From positions 62,001 through 126,000 of the forward strand of contig CAWBIJ010000001.1 of the NCBI GenBank assembly GCA_963788975.1: a stretch of 64,000 bases of DNA, given 5' to 3'. Position 1 is the stretch's first letter. Every line of letters starts with the position of its first letter. This stretch comes from VRUE01 sp963788975. GTDB lineage: Bacteria; Actinomycetota; Thermoleophilia; Solirubrobacterales; 70-9. The notes under the pieces were generated by a model. The model saw only the letters and a list, made by a program, of their open reading frames with translations, did not search any database and was not told the DNA's origin. The position numbers were made by a program, and so were the translations under genes. Below are positions 32,793 to 41,858 of the stretch, piece by piece.

Positions 32793-33891
32793 ATGGCCGA
32801 GAGTGGAGCACCCCCGAAGGTCCCGGCGATGCGCCGCCGGGCGCTGCACGCCGTCCGCTCTCTCTTCACGCCGCTGCTCCCGGACGACTACCTCGAACTG
32901 ATCAACCCGCTCTGGTCGACGCGCGAGCTGCGCGGAAGGATCGAGCGCATCGACCGGGAGACGCCCGACGCGGTCACGGTGCTGATCCGTCCCGGCTTCG
33001 AGTGGCCCGGGCACCGGCCGGGGCAGTACCTGCGGATAGGAGTCGTCGTCGACGGGGTACACCACTGGCGTGCCTACTCGCTCACCTCGGAGCCCGGGCG
33101 CCCGGACGGGTGCATCAGCATCACCCCGAAGCTGGTCGAGTCCGGCAAGGTCTCGCCCTTTCTGGTCGCCGCTGCCAGGCCGGGCGACGTCGTCCGGCTG
33201 GGCGGGGTCGAAGGGACCTTCGTCCTGCCGGAGCCCGCTGCCCCACAAGCTGCTCTTCATCAGCGCCGGCAGCGGGATCACGCCGATCATGAGCATGCTG
33301 CGCAGCCTGCACCGCGACGATGCTCTGGGCGACGCGGTCCACCTCCACTCGGCGCGCGGCGCCGACGGCGTGATCTTCTCCGACCTCCTGGGCAAGATCG
33401 CCGCGGCCCAGGATGGCTACGAGCTGCACCTGCGCCTTACCGGCGAGCAGGGCAGGCTCGCGCCCGGGGACCTCGACCGGCTCTGCCCCGACTGGCGCGA
33501 CCGCCACACCTTCCTCTCGGGCCCGGCGGAGATGCTCGACGCGATGAGCGAGCGCTGGGAGCGCGACGGCGATCGGGAGCTGCTCCACATGGAGCGCTTC
33601 CAGCCGGTGATCGGCGGCGAGGCCGGCGAGGGAGAGGGAGGCCGCGTGCGGTTCGCTAAAAGCGGCGTCGAGGCCACTTGCGAGGGCGGCACGCCGATCC
33701 TTGTCGGCGGCGAGGACGCGGGCGCGACGCTCCCCTTCGGCTGCCGCATGGGGATCTGTCACACCTGCGTCGGCCGGCTCTGCAAGGGCGAGGTGCGCGA
33801 CCTGCGCACCGGTGAGGTCCACGGCAGCGAGGGGGAGATGGTCCGCACCTGCGTCAACGCCCCCGAGGGCCCGATCGAGATCGCGCTTTGA
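32793..33891 (+). pseudogene. Ferredoxin reductase-ferredoxin fusion, single-base frameshift
   Basis: The first part (32793-about 33235) encodes a ferredoxin-reductase FAD domain (GHRPGQYLRIGVVVDG, RAYSLTSEPGRPDG). The second part, one frame further, encodes the NAD-binding domain (LFISAGSGITPIMSML) and a C-terminal plant-type 2Fe-2S domain (FGCRMGICHTC...VRTCVN). Removing one C from the CCC at 33234-33236 joins the frames as FVLPEP-LPHKLLF with normal family spacing. Electron donor for the desaturase 19 nt downstream, as in known reductase/desaturase pairs. Either an assembly/sequencing indel or a recent inactivation. About 365 aa if repaired. Confidence 0.85.
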
Positions 33892-33910
33892 AACCTAGGA
33901 AAGGGAAACG

Positions 33911-35149
33911 ATGAACGCAACGACTGCCGAGGTCGTGAGCCCGCTCGCGCACCTCTCGGCGGAGCAGCTCGACGAGCTGGCCCGTGAGCTCGATGAGATC
34001 CGCGACCGGACGTTCGCCGACCTCGGCGAACGCGACCGCCGCTACATCGAGAGCATGATCGCGATGCAGCGCCGCCTGGCGGTGATGGGGCGCGTGCTGC
34101 TGCTCGGTGCGCGCTACCGCCCCGCCAAGCTCGCCGGCACCGCTGCGCTCTCGATGGCGAAGATCCTCGAGAACATGGAGATCGGCCACAACGTCCTGCA
34201 CGGTCAGTGGGACTGGATGAACGACCCCCAGATCAACTCCTCGACCTGGGACTGGGACACCGCCTCGACCGCGGAGGCGTGGAAGCACTCGCACAACTAC
34301 GTCCACCACACCTTCACCAACATCCTCGGCAAGGACAAGGACCTCGGCTACGAGATCATGCGGATCGACCCGCAGCAGAAATGGCACCCCGTCTATCTCC
34401 TCCAGCCGCTCTACAACCTCCTGCTGGCGGCGTTCTTCGAGTGGGGCGTGGCGGTCCACGACCTCGACTTCGAGGCGATCCGCAAGGGCCAGAAGTCGAA
34501 AGCGCAGATCAAGCGCGAGCTCGCCGGCATCCGCGAGAAGGCGAAGAGCCAGGTCGTCAAGGACTACATCGCCTGGCCGCTGCTGAGTGGCTTGGCGATG
34601 GCAGCCCTGGACGCCGGTCTCGAGGTTCGGAGTGGCGGCAGGCGGCGTCGCGGTGGCCTGGCGGGGGCCCTGAAGGGAGCTCTTCGTGGCGGCGGGCGCT
34701 CCTACCGCGCAGCGGCATCGGCGAACGCGACCGCGAACATCGTCCGCAACGTCTGGGCCTACGCGATCATCTTCTGCGGCCACTTCCCCGACCAGACCCA
34801 CACCTTCAGGCCCGAGGAGGTCGAGGACGAGAGTCGTGGCGGTTGGTACGTGCGCCAGCTGACCGGGGCCGCGAACATCGAGGGCGGCCCGCTGTTCCAC
34901 GTCGCCAGCGGCAACCTCGGCTACCAGGTCGAGCACCACCTCTTCCCGGACCTGCCGAGCACCCGCTATGCGGAGATCGCCCCCCAGGTCAAGCAGGTCT
35001 GCGAGCGCTATGGGTTGCCGTACAACAGCGGCCCGTTCGGCCAGCAGCTGGGGATGGTGCAGCGGACGATCCTGCGCCTCGCCTTCCCGGGAGGAGCGCC
35101 GCGGCCGAAGCCGGGCCCGTATCGTGGGGAGGACCACCCGCTTCTGTGA
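33911..35149 (+). CDS. Membrane fatty-acid desaturase
   Basis: 412 aa. Three His boxes: H93xxxH97 (HNVLHGQ), HSHNYVHH (126-133) and QVEHH (339-343), the di-iron ligands of acyl-lipid/acyl-CoA front-end-type desaturases, similar to mycobacterial DesA3. Introduces a double bond into acyl chains at the membrane, with electrons from the upstream reductase/ferredoxin. A Gly/Arg-rich segment (about 242-265, SGGRRRRGG...LRGGG) in the middle loop looks like an insertion and is unusual. RBS AGGAAAGGG. Confidence 0.92.
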   Translation: MNATTAEVVSPLAHLSAEQLDELARELDEIRDRTFADLGERDRRYIESMIAMQRRLAVMGRVLLLGARYRPAKLAGTAALSMAKILENMEIGHNVLHGQWDWMNDPQINSSTWDWDTASTAEAWKHSHNYVHHTFTNILGKDKDLGYEIMRIDPQQKWHPVYLLQPLYNLLLAAFFEWGVAVHDLDFEAIRKGQKSKAQIKRELAGIREKAKSQVVKDYIAWPLLSGLAMAALDAGLEVRSGGRRRRGGLAGALKGALRGGGRSYRAAASANATANIVRNVWAYAIIFCGHFPDQTHTFRPEEVEDESRGGWYVRQLTGAANIEGGPLFHVASGNLGYQVEHHLFPDLPSTRYAEIAPQVKQVCERYGLPYNSGPFGQQLGMVQRTILRLAFPGGAPRPKPGPYRGEDHPLL

Positions 35150-35161
35150 TAGTGCTCACAT

Positions 35162-35193
35162 GAGCAACTATTTCGTTTGAGAAATAGTTGCTC
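35162..35193. promoter_or_regulatory. 13-bp palindrome, likely MarR operator
   Basis: GAGCAACTATTTC and GAAATAGTTGCTC, perfect, 6-nt spacer, 19 nt before the marR-type ATG. AT-rich for this genome. TTGAGA (35177-35182) inside it could be a -35 with AAATAT (35200-35205) as -10 at 17 nt. It could also serve as a 3' hairpin for the desaturase mRNA, but no T-tract follows. Confidence 0.65.
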
Positions 35194-35212
35194 TAGTGCA
35201 AATATATTTCGC

Positions 35213-35752
35213 ATGCAAGCGAGCGAGATTGCCGCGATCGTCGATGAGGTGGCCACACCCGAAGCGAGCCCCGCTGAGCAGGAGACGGCGGCGCGGCTGA
35301 GTGCGCTGCTGCGACACCTCTTCCTCTACGACCGCGGAAACATGCTTCGGGTGATCGAGGAGAGCGGCCTCTCGGCGACCCAGTGCAAGGTCCTGCTGGA
35401 GCTTGGCGGGCTCGGCGAGGCGACCGCCCCGCGCCAGGTGAGCGACCTGGCTGAGACCTTCGGCGTCTCGGTCCCCTCGATGAGCAGGGCGATCGACGGC
35501 CTGGTCAAGAAGCGGCTGTCGACCAGGGTCGAGGACGCAGAGGACCGGCGCGTGCGTCGCGTCGCGATCACTGCCAGAGGCAAGCAGCTGGTCGACACCA
35601 TGCTGGTCGTCCGCCAGGCGGGCATGGAGGCTTTCGCCGCGAGCCTGACCGCGGCCCAGCGACGCAAGCTCGACGCCGCGGTCGACGCGCTGATGGACCG
35701 GGAGGACATCGCTGAGGCCTACGAGCTGCTCAAGGAGGTGGGGCCGGCTTGA
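35213..35752 (+). CDS. MarR family transcriptional regulator
   Basis: 179 aa from ATG 35213. Winged helix about 60-125: QCKVLLELGGLGEATAPRQVSDLAETFGV then SVPSMSRAIDGLVKKRLSTR and the wing DAEDRRVRRVAITARGKQL. Such dimers usually repress the gene next door. Its stop overlaps the start of the MFS transporter (TTGA), and a palindrome sits directly upstream, so an autoregulated efflux operon of emrR/emrB style is likely. A GTG/ATG further upstream at 35177 would overlap the palindrome. Confidence 0.9.
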   Translation: MQASEIAAIVDEVATPEASPAEQETAARLSALLRHLFLYDRGNMLRVIEESGLSATQCKVLLELGGLGEATAPRQVSDLAETFGVSVPSMSRAIDGLVKKRLSTRVEDAEDRRVRRVAITARGKQLVDTMLVVRQAGMEAFAASLTAAQRRKLDAAVDALMDREDIAEAYELLKEVGPA

Positions 35753-37221
35753 CCCGCTACCGCCACCTGATCACCGATGAGAACCGCAAGTGGTGGACGC
35801 TCGGGGCGATGTGCTTCGCCCTGTTCATGATCATGCTCGACAACACGGTCGTGAACGTGGCGCTGCCCTCGATCCAGCGCGACCTTGGTGCCTCGCTCTC
35901 GGCCCTGGAGTGGACCGTCAACGGCTACACGCTCTCCTTCGCGGTGCTGCTGGCGACCGGTGGGCGGCTGGGGGACATCTTCGGTCGCCGCCGCATGTTC
36001 ATCTTCGGCGTCGTCATCTTCGCCCTCTCCTCGGCGACCGCGGGCCTAGCTGTCGACACGACCTCGCTCGTGATCAGCCGCGTCGTGCAGGGCGTCGGCG
36101 CGGCGCTGATGATGCCGGCGACGCTTTCGATCGTCACCGACGCCTTCCCGCCGAACGAGCGCGGCAAGGCGATGGGCACCTGGGCCGGGGTCTCGGCGCT
36201 GGCCCTGGCAGTCGGCCCCGTGATGGGCGGTTTCCTCACCGAGCACGTCAGCTGGCGGGCGATCTTCTACCTCAACATCCCGGTCGCGATCGGAGCCGTG
36301 CTTGCGGCGCTGTTCGCGGTGCGCGAGTCGCGCGACACCACGGTCGGCCGCGAGGTCGACTACGCGGGCGTCGCGATCCTGACCGGCGCTCTGACCGCGC
36401 TGATCCTCGCCCTGGTCGAGGGCAACGCCTGGGGCTGGGGCTCGCCGGAGATCGTCGCCCTGCTGGTTGGCGCCGCCGCCGGACTCGCCGCCTTCGTCGC
36501 GATCGAGCTGCGGGTCAAGGTGCCGATGGTTGAGTTCCACTTCTTCTCCGACCGCAATTTCGTCGGTGCCGTCGTCGTGGCGCTAATCGTCTCCTTCGCG
36601 ATGCTGGGCGTCTTCTTCTTCCTCGCCCTCTACATGCAGAACATCCTCGGCTACTCCGCGCTCGAGGCCGGGATCAGGTTCCTGCCCTCAACCCTGATGA
36701 TCGTCGTCATCGCCCCCCTCGCTGGGCGCATGGCGGACCGGATCGGCCCGCGCTGGTTGATCGCCGGCGGGCTGCTCGTCGTCGCCGCTTCGCTGTTCAG
36801 CTTCAGCGGCATCGAGGTCGACTCCAGCTACGGCGAGCTGCTGCCCGGCTTCATGCTGCTCGGCATCGGCATCGCGCTGACGATGTCGCCAATGACCAGC
36901 GCCGCGATGAACGCGGTGCCGGTCGAAAAGGCCGGGATCGCCTCCGGCGTGCTCTCAATGTTTCGCATGGTTGGCGGCAGCCTTGGCGTTGCCGTCACCG
37001 GTGCGATCTTCCAGGGCGCCGTCGGCAATCCGGAGACCGCGACACCGGGCGACTTCGTCGACGCGCTCGGCCACGCGATGACGGTCTCCGCCGCGGTCGC
37101 CCTCGCCGGCGCCGCGATCGCCGCGATCGCGATCCGCGCCAAGCGCGAGAAGGTGAGCGTCGAGAGCGCGGAGGCGAACGTCCAGCCCGGCGCCGCGCTA
37201 GCTGCGCGGGGGGCCAAGTAG
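35749..37221 (+). CDS. MFS drug-efflux transporter, DHA2 (14-TM) type
   Basis: 490 aa. N-terminal motif LDNTVVNVALPSIQRDLGAS and motif A GGRLGDIFGRRRMF (about 67-80), motif C-like ALAVGPVMGGFLTEHVSWRAIF (about 150-170); 14 predicted helices. Proton-driven export of hydrophobic compounds is typical. TTG start overlaps the MarR stop by 4 nt. The 3' end overlaps the convergent bioD stop by 24 nt. Confidence 0.92.
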   Translation: MTRYRHLITDENRKWWTLGAMCFALFMIMLDNTVVNVALPSIQRDLGASLSALEWTVNGYTLSFAVLLATGGRLGDIFGRRRMFIFGVVIFALSSATAGLAVDTTSLVISRVVQGVGAALMMPATLSIVTDAFPPNERGKAMGTWAGVSALALAVGPVMGGFLTEHVSWRAIFYLNIPVAIGAVLAALFAVRESRDTTVGREVDYAGVAILTGALTALILALVEGNAWGWGSPEIVALLVGAAAGLAAFVAIELRVKVPMVEFHFFSDRNFVGAVVVALIVSFAMLGVFFFLALYMQNILGYSALEAGIRFLPSTLMIVVIAPLAGRMADRIGPRWLIAGGLLVVAASLFSFSGIEVDSSYGELLPGFMLLGIGIALTMSPMTSAAMNAVPVEKAGIASGVLSMFRMVGGSLGVAVTGAIFQGAVGNPETATPGDFVDALGHAMTVSAAVALAGAAIAAIAIRAKREKVSVESAEANVQPGAALAARGAK

Positions 37222-37866
37222 CCCCCACTCGCGGGGCCAGCCGTCCGGGTCGGCGGGATCGATCCAGGGGAGCGTCGCGACGTCGACGTCGCCGAGGGCG
37301 GCGATCGTCTCACGGTTGGACAGCTCGATCTCGCCGGGATCCTCTGGCCAGGGCGTGAGGATGACGCTAGTGACCCGCAGCCCCGCGGACCGCGCCGCCT
37401 CGATCGTCAGCAGGGTGTGGTTGATCGCGCCCAGGCCGGGCGGCGAGGCGATCGCCACCGGCATCGCCAGGTCGACGATCAGGTCCCTGACCAGGTAGTC
37501 GAGGCTGAGCGGCGTCAGCAGCCCCCCTACCCCCTCGCAGATGAAGGTCTCCGCCCCCTCCTGGGCAACCCGGGCCGCCTCGAGCAGGGCCTCTCGCTCG
37601 ATCTCCTCGCCCACCATCGCCGCGGCGAGGTGCGGCGAGACCGGGGGGCCGTAGCGGAAGGGAGCGATCTCCTCGTCGCTCTGGTCCGAGCGGGCGGCGC
37701 GGCGCAGGATCGCGTGATCGGGTTCGTCCGGCTCGTCGAGGCCGGTCAGCGCGGGCTTGAAGACCTTCACCTTCTGACCCTCGGTGGCGAAGCTGTGCGC
37801 GACCATCGCGGCGGCGTAGGTCTTACCGACCTCGGTCCCCGTGCCGGTGACGAAGACGCCGCGCAT
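37198..37866 (-). CDS. bioD: Dethiobiotin synthetase
   Basis: 222 aa. P-loop FVTGTGTEVGKT (residues 5-16), EGVGGLLTPL (about 114-123, substrate/Mg site) and the usual Rossmann-like core. Forms the ureido ring of dethiobiotin from diaminopelargonate, CO2 and ATP. Last gene of bioB-bioF-bioD; starts 5 nt after the bioF stop. Confidence 0.95.
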   Translation of the reverse strand: MRGVFVTGTGTEVGKTYAAAMVAHSFATEGQKVKVFKPALTGLDEPDEPDHAILRRAARSDQSDEEIAPFRYGPPVSPHLAAAMVGEEIEREALLEAARVAQEGAETFICEGVGGLLTPLSLDYLVRDLIVDLAMPVAIASPPGLGAINHTLLTIEAARSAGLRVTSVILTPWPEDPGEIELSNRETIAALGDVDVATLPWIDPADPDGWPREWGLLGPPRS

Positions 37867-37871
37867 CGCCG

Positions 37872-39074
37872 CTAGGCGGCGGCGAGCGCCGGCGACTCGG
37901 AGGGCCGGGCGGGGGCGATGCCCAGCTCCCGCGCCGCCGCGCCAACCAGCTTCGCCGCCCGTTCCAACTCGCCGCTGCGGTGGGTTGCCATCGCCGTGAA
38001 GCGCAGTCGCGAGGAGCCCTCTGGCACCGTTGGCGGGCGAATTCCCTGGGCGAAGACGCCGCGCTCGAGCACCCGTTCGGTCAACTCCATCGTCGGCGCG
38101 GCGTCGCCGATCTCCACCGGGACGATCTGGGTCGACGAGCCGCCCACGGCGAGACCCTCGCCGGCGAGCGCGCTGCGCAGTGTCTCCGCATTGGCCTGCA
38201 GGCGCTCGACCCGGTGGGGATGGGACTCGAGCAACTCCAGCGCCGCCAGCGCGGCGGCGGCCGCGGGCGGCGGCGGTGCGGTGGAGAAGATGAAGGGACG
38301 GGCGGTGTTGACGAGATACTCGACCAGCTCCCCGCTACCGCAGACGTAGGCCCCGTAGGAGCCGAGCGCCTTGCCCAGGGTGCCGACGACGATGTCGACC
38401 TCGTTGCCGAGTCCGGCGGCGGCGACCGAGCCGCGCCCGCCTGGGCCGAGCGCCCCGGTGGCATGGGCCTCGTCGACCATCAGCCGGCAGCGGTGGCGGC
38501 GGGAGAGCTCGGCCAGCTGCTCCAGCGGGGCGATGTCGCCGTCCATCGAGAAGACGCCGTCGGTGACGATCAGCGAGGCCCGCTCGCCGGCCTCGCGTAG
38601 TCCCCAGGCGAGGTGCTCGAGGTCACCGTGGCGGTAGACGAAGGTCTCGGCGCGGGAGAGGCGGCAGCCATCGACGATGCTGGCGTGGTTGAGCTCGTCG
38701 GAGAAGACGACCTCGCCGCGCCCGGCGAGCGCCGCGATCGTGCCCGTGTTCGCCAGGTAGCCGGAGCCGAACAGCAACGCGGCCTCATAGCCCTTGAACT
38801 CGGCGAGCCGCTCCTCGAGGCTGCGGTGCGGCTGCATGTTGCCGGAGATCAGCCGTGAGGCGCCGGCGCTGGCGCCCCAGCGCATCGCCGCCTCGGCCGC
38901 GGCGCCGCGGACCCGCGGGTGGTCGGCCAGGCCCAGGTAGTTGTTCGAGCAGAGCAGCAGCACCGGCCGCCCGTCGAGCAGCACGCGCGGGCCCTGCGGT
39001 CCGCTGATGAGTCGCAGCCGCCGGTGGAGCCCCTGGTCGCGGAGCTCCTCCAGCCAGTCCGCTATCTCGGTCAT
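37872..39074 (-). CDS. bioF: 8-amino-7-oxononanoate synthase
   Basis: 400 aa. Alpha-oxoamine synthase with PLP Lys235 (GTLGKALGSYG), MVDEAHATGALGPGGRG (199-215) and SNNYLGLADHP (43-53). Condenses pimeloyl-ACP/CoA with alanine, the first committed step of biotin ring assembly. The start overlaps the bioB stop by 4 nt. Confidence 0.95.
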   Translation of the reverse strand: MTEIADWLEELRDQGLHRRLRLISGPQGPRVLLDGRPVLLLCSNNYLGLADHPRVRGAAAEAAMRWGASAGASRLISGNMQPHRSLEERLAEFKGYEAALLFGSGYLANTGTIAALAGRGEVVFSDELNHASIVDGCRLSRAETFVYRHGDLEHLAWGLREAGERASLIVTDGVFSMDGDIAPLEQLAELSRRHRCRLMVDEAHATGALGPGGRGSVAAAGLGNEVDIVVGTLGKALGSYGAYVCGSGELVEYLVNTARPFIFSTAPPPPAAAAALAALELLESHPHRVERLQANAETLRSALAGEGLAVGGSSTQIVPVEIGDAAPTMELTERVLERGVFAQGIRPPTVPEGSSRLRFTAMATHRSGELERAAKLVGAAARELGIAPARPSESPALAAA

Positions 39075-40195
39075 GCCGCTTGCGGATACGGCGGGGGCTT
39101 CTTGGTCTTCTTGATCACCCGCAGCTGGGTCGAGGGGTCCCAGAAGTTGGCCTCGTCCTGGCGGTCGATCAGCTCTTCGATCGGGGTCGCCGGCGCCTCG
39201 CCCGCGAGCCAGCCGGAACGGTTGTCGGGGCGGGGGTTGGCGCCGTTGTCGGGCTGGCGGGCCACGTTCAGGCCCAGCTCCTCGAACATCGCCCGGTCCT
39301 CCTCCGGCTCGGCGCCGAGGGTGGTGAGGAAGTTGCCCATCATCACCCCGTTGAGCCCCGCCTTGACCGCCAGCGGCTGCAGGTCACCGAGATTCTCGAC
39401 CCGGCCGCCGCAGAGACGGAAGAGCGCGCCGGGGATGACCAGGCGGAAGACCGCCACCCACTTGACTACCTCCCAGGCGTCCATCAAGGGCCGGTCACCG
39501 AACTTGGTGCCCTCGCGGGGGTTGAGCAGGTTGATCGGCACCGAGGTCGGGTTCAGCTCGGTGAGCTCGAAGGCCATCTCGACCCGCTGGCGTGGCGACT
39601 CGCCAAGGTTGAGAATGCCGCCGACGCAGGTCTCGAGGCCTGCCTCCTTGACCGCATCGATCGTTCGCAGCCTGCCCTCGTAGCGGACCGTGGACGAGAC
39701 CTCGGGGTAATAGGAGCGGGCCGACTCGACGTTGTGGTGGACGCGCTGGACCCCTGCCTCCTTCAGCTGCTTCGCCCGCTCCGCCGACATGTGGCCGATC
39801 GAGGCGCAGCGCTTCAGGTTGGTCTGCTCGGCGACCAGCCTCGTCCCTTCGAGGATCTTCTGGAAGTCCCGTTTGGAGAGCCCCTGGCCCTGGGTGACCA
39901 TGCAGAAGCGGTGAGCGCCCGCGGCCTCGGCCGCCTTGGCGTGCTCGAGGATCTGCTCGGGCTCCATCATCGCGTGCATCGGCGTGTCCGCCTCGGCATA
40001 GCGCGACTGGGCGCAGAAGCCGCAGTCCTCGGCGCAGCCGCCCGACTTGGCGTTGACCAGCGAGCACATGTCGGTCGAGTCGCCGAAGTTCTCTTTGCGC
40101 ACTTGCCAGGCGCGCTCGACCAGCGTGCCGATCTCCTCGTGGCTGGATAGTTCGCCCAGCGACAGGGCTTCGTCGAACGAGATCAGGGAAGGCAT
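39071..40195 (-). CDS. bioB: Biotin synthase
   Basis: 374 aa. Radical SAM cluster ligands C54, C58, C61 (CAEDCGFC); later C-containing YNHNxE-like segment HHNVESARSYYPE and NLLNPREGTKF. Inserts sulfur into dethiobiotin, using an auxiliary 2Fe-2S cluster. First gene of the operon. On the minus strand TAGCCT lies 9 nt before the ATG; the divergent GH3 gene has an identical TAGCCT 6 nt before its ATG. Confidence 0.97.
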   Translation of the reverse strand: MPSLISFDEALSLGELSSHEEIGTLVERAWQVRKENFGDSTDMCSLVNAKSGGCAEDCGFCAQSRYAEADTPMHAMMEPEQILEHAKAAEAAGAHRFCMVTQGQGLSKRDFQKILEGTRLVAEQTNLKRCASIGHMSAERAKQLKEAGVQRVHHNVESARSYYPEVSSTVRYEGRLRTIDAVKEAGLETCVGGILNLGESPRQRVEMAFELTELNPTSVPINLLNPREGTKFGDRPLMDAWEVVKWVAVFRLVIPGALFRLCGGRVENLGDLQPLAVKAGLNGVMMGNFLTTLGAEPEEDRAMFEELGLNVARQPDNGANPRPDNRSGWLAGEAPATPIEELIDRQDEANFWDPSTQLRVIKKTKKPPPYPQAA

Positions 40196-40248
40196 TCGGG
40201 CGCAAGGCTAGGAATTGAGCCGGACGTGCCGGCGACTAGCCTCACGGG

Positions 40249-41352
40249 ATGAAGAGACGCAGGCAAATCGCCTTGGTGGCGTGCTGCGCGCTCGCCGCGG
40301 GCGCCTTCGCTTTTGGCGTCACGCTGGGCGATGGGGCAGCGCCGCCGCGACCGAGACTTGCCAGTCAGTTGACGCCCGAGCGGCTCGCCGGTCAGCGGAT
40401 CGTCGTCGGGTTTCCCGGCCTGGAAGCTCCTCGCCGGGTCAAGCGGATGATCCGCCAGGGCCGTGTCGCCGGGGTGATCCTCTTCGACGAGAATCTCGCC
40501 GGCCGCACCGCCGACCGCCGGCTCATACGCGGCCTGCAGGCGGTTCCGCGCCCACCCGGCCTGCGTGATCCGCTGTTGGTGATGGTCGACCAGGAGGGAG
40601 GACTGGTGAAGAGGGTCGGCGGCGCGCCAGCCGTCTCCGCCCGCGAGATGGGCGCCCGTGGCGCCGCCTTTAGCCGCGAGCAGGGACGGCGCACGGCGCG
40701 CAGCCTCAGCGCCCTCGGCATCAACGTCGACCTGGCGCCGGTCCTCGACGTCGCCCGTCCCGGCGGCACGATCGCCGAGACCGAACGCGGCTTCGGCCCC
40801 AGCGCCGGGCAGGTGGAGGAGACCGCCGTGCCCTTCGCCGCAGCGCTGCAGGAGGGTGGGGTGGCGGCAACGGCGAAGCACTTTCCCGGGCTCGGCGCGG
40901 CCCGCCTCAACACCGACTTCGCGGTCGAACGAGTCGACCTCTCGAGACAGGAGCTGCGACAGGTCGATGAGGTGCCCTACAGGCGATTCATCGCGGGCGG
41001 CGGCGAGCTGGTGATGCTGAGCACCGCGATCTACCCTGCTTTCTCACCCAAGCCCGCCGCCTTCGCCCGCCCGATCGCGACGGGTGAGCTGCGACGCCGG
41101 CTCGGCTTCGGCGGCGTTTCGATCACCGACGCCCTCGAGAGCGTCGCCGTGCGCGACTTCGGCGGCCCGGCCAAGGCTGGCCTGGCGGCTGCGGGAGCCG
41201 GCGTCGACCTCCTCCTCTTCATCGACTACGGGGCCGGAGCCCAGGCCCAGCGCGCTCTGGCGCGCCGAATCCGTGCCGCAGCGCCCGCCCGCGCGGCCGC
41301 GGAAACCGCCGTCAACCGTGTCCTGCGACTGCGCCGCACTCTCGGCCGCTAG
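40249..41352 (+). CDS. Exported glycoside hydrolase family 3 protein (NagZ-like)
   Basis: 367 aa. N-terminal signal peptide/anchor (about 6-25). GH3 domain: VDQEGGLVKR (114-123), KHFPGLG (210-216, includes the His of the acid/base dyad) and nucleophile Asp294 in SITDAL. Single-domain NagZ-like length. Probably hydrolyses N-acetylglucosaminides in cell-wall turnover; substrate inferred from family. Leaderless-type start (TAGCCT, 6 nt, ATG). Confidence 0.9.
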   Translation: MKRRRQIALVACCALAAGAFAFGVTLGDGAAPPRPRLASQLTPERLAGQRIVVGFPGLEAPRRVKRMIRQGRVAGVILFDENLAGRTADRRLIRGLQAVPRPPGLRDPLLVMVDQEGGLVKRVGGAPAVSAREMGARGAAFSREQGRRTARSLSALGINVDLAPVLDVARPGGTIAETERGFGPSAGQVEETAVPFAAALQEGGVAATAKHFPGLGAARLNTDFAVERVDLSRQELRQVDEVPYRRFIAGGGELVMLSTAIYPAFSPKPAAFARPIATGELRRRLGFGGVSITDALESVAVRDFGGPAKAGLAAAGAGVDLLLFIDYGAGAQAQRALARRIRAAAPARAAAETAVNRVLRLRRTLGR

Positions 41353-41510
41353 GGCGCCGCCCCATGCTGTCGCTCCCCTTCTATTGGTACGAACGTGCCT
41401 AGTCGATTTACCCCTTAAAGCCAGGCCCTTGTTCGGCAGATCTCCCAAGGAAGTCGAAGTGGCACGCGATGTCTTGGCGCCATAGCTGACGTGGAATAGG
41501 CTTCTCCGTC

Positions 41511-41858
41511 ATGGTGACTTCAGCGTCTCATCGAAGCTCGGACTCTCGCATTCAGTTCATTGCAGCGGTTGGGATTGTCACCCTTGTTGCACTGCTTCTT
41601 GGCATTGGCGCCTTTCTAATTGGGAAGGACAGCGGCCAAGACCTAAACCAAGCGCGCACGCTTGGTGAAACTGCCGGTACAACCTCGGGCCGCGCGGAGG
41701 GGCGGAAGCGAGGCTTCGAGGCTGGTTATCGCGCGGGCCGCGCGGATGGTTTCCTCCTGACGTACGCCCCGGCGTACAAACGCGCCTACCAGGCCCAGTT
41801 CGACGAAGTTGGACTTGAAGCCCCGGGGCGGCGGGAGATCAAGGTGACAATGCCATGA
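41511..41858 (+). CDS. Small membrane protein with Gly-patterned helix
   Basis: 115 aa. Membrane helix about 15-37, then an extracytoplasmic region with glycines at regular 4-residue intervals (GETAGTTSGRAEGRKRGFEA, then GYRAGRADG), a pattern able to pack as helices. No known family. Overlaps the next gene by 4 nt (ATGA); that protein has the same layout, so the two are probably diverged tandem paralogs. TAGGCT 8 nt before ATG. Base composition is lower in GC than the flanks. Confidence 0.6.
   Translation: MVTSASHRSSDSRIQFIAAVGIVTLVALLLGIGAFLIGKDSGQDLNQARTLGETAGTTSGRAEGRKRGFEAGYRAGRADGFLLTYAPAYKRAYQAQFDEVGLEAPGRREIKVTMP

Noticed and set aside
33228..33245. Programmed +1 frameshift in the reductase
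   Set aside because: CCC-G alone is not sufficient; no stop codon at the shift site and no stimulatory structure recognised. An indel is more likely.
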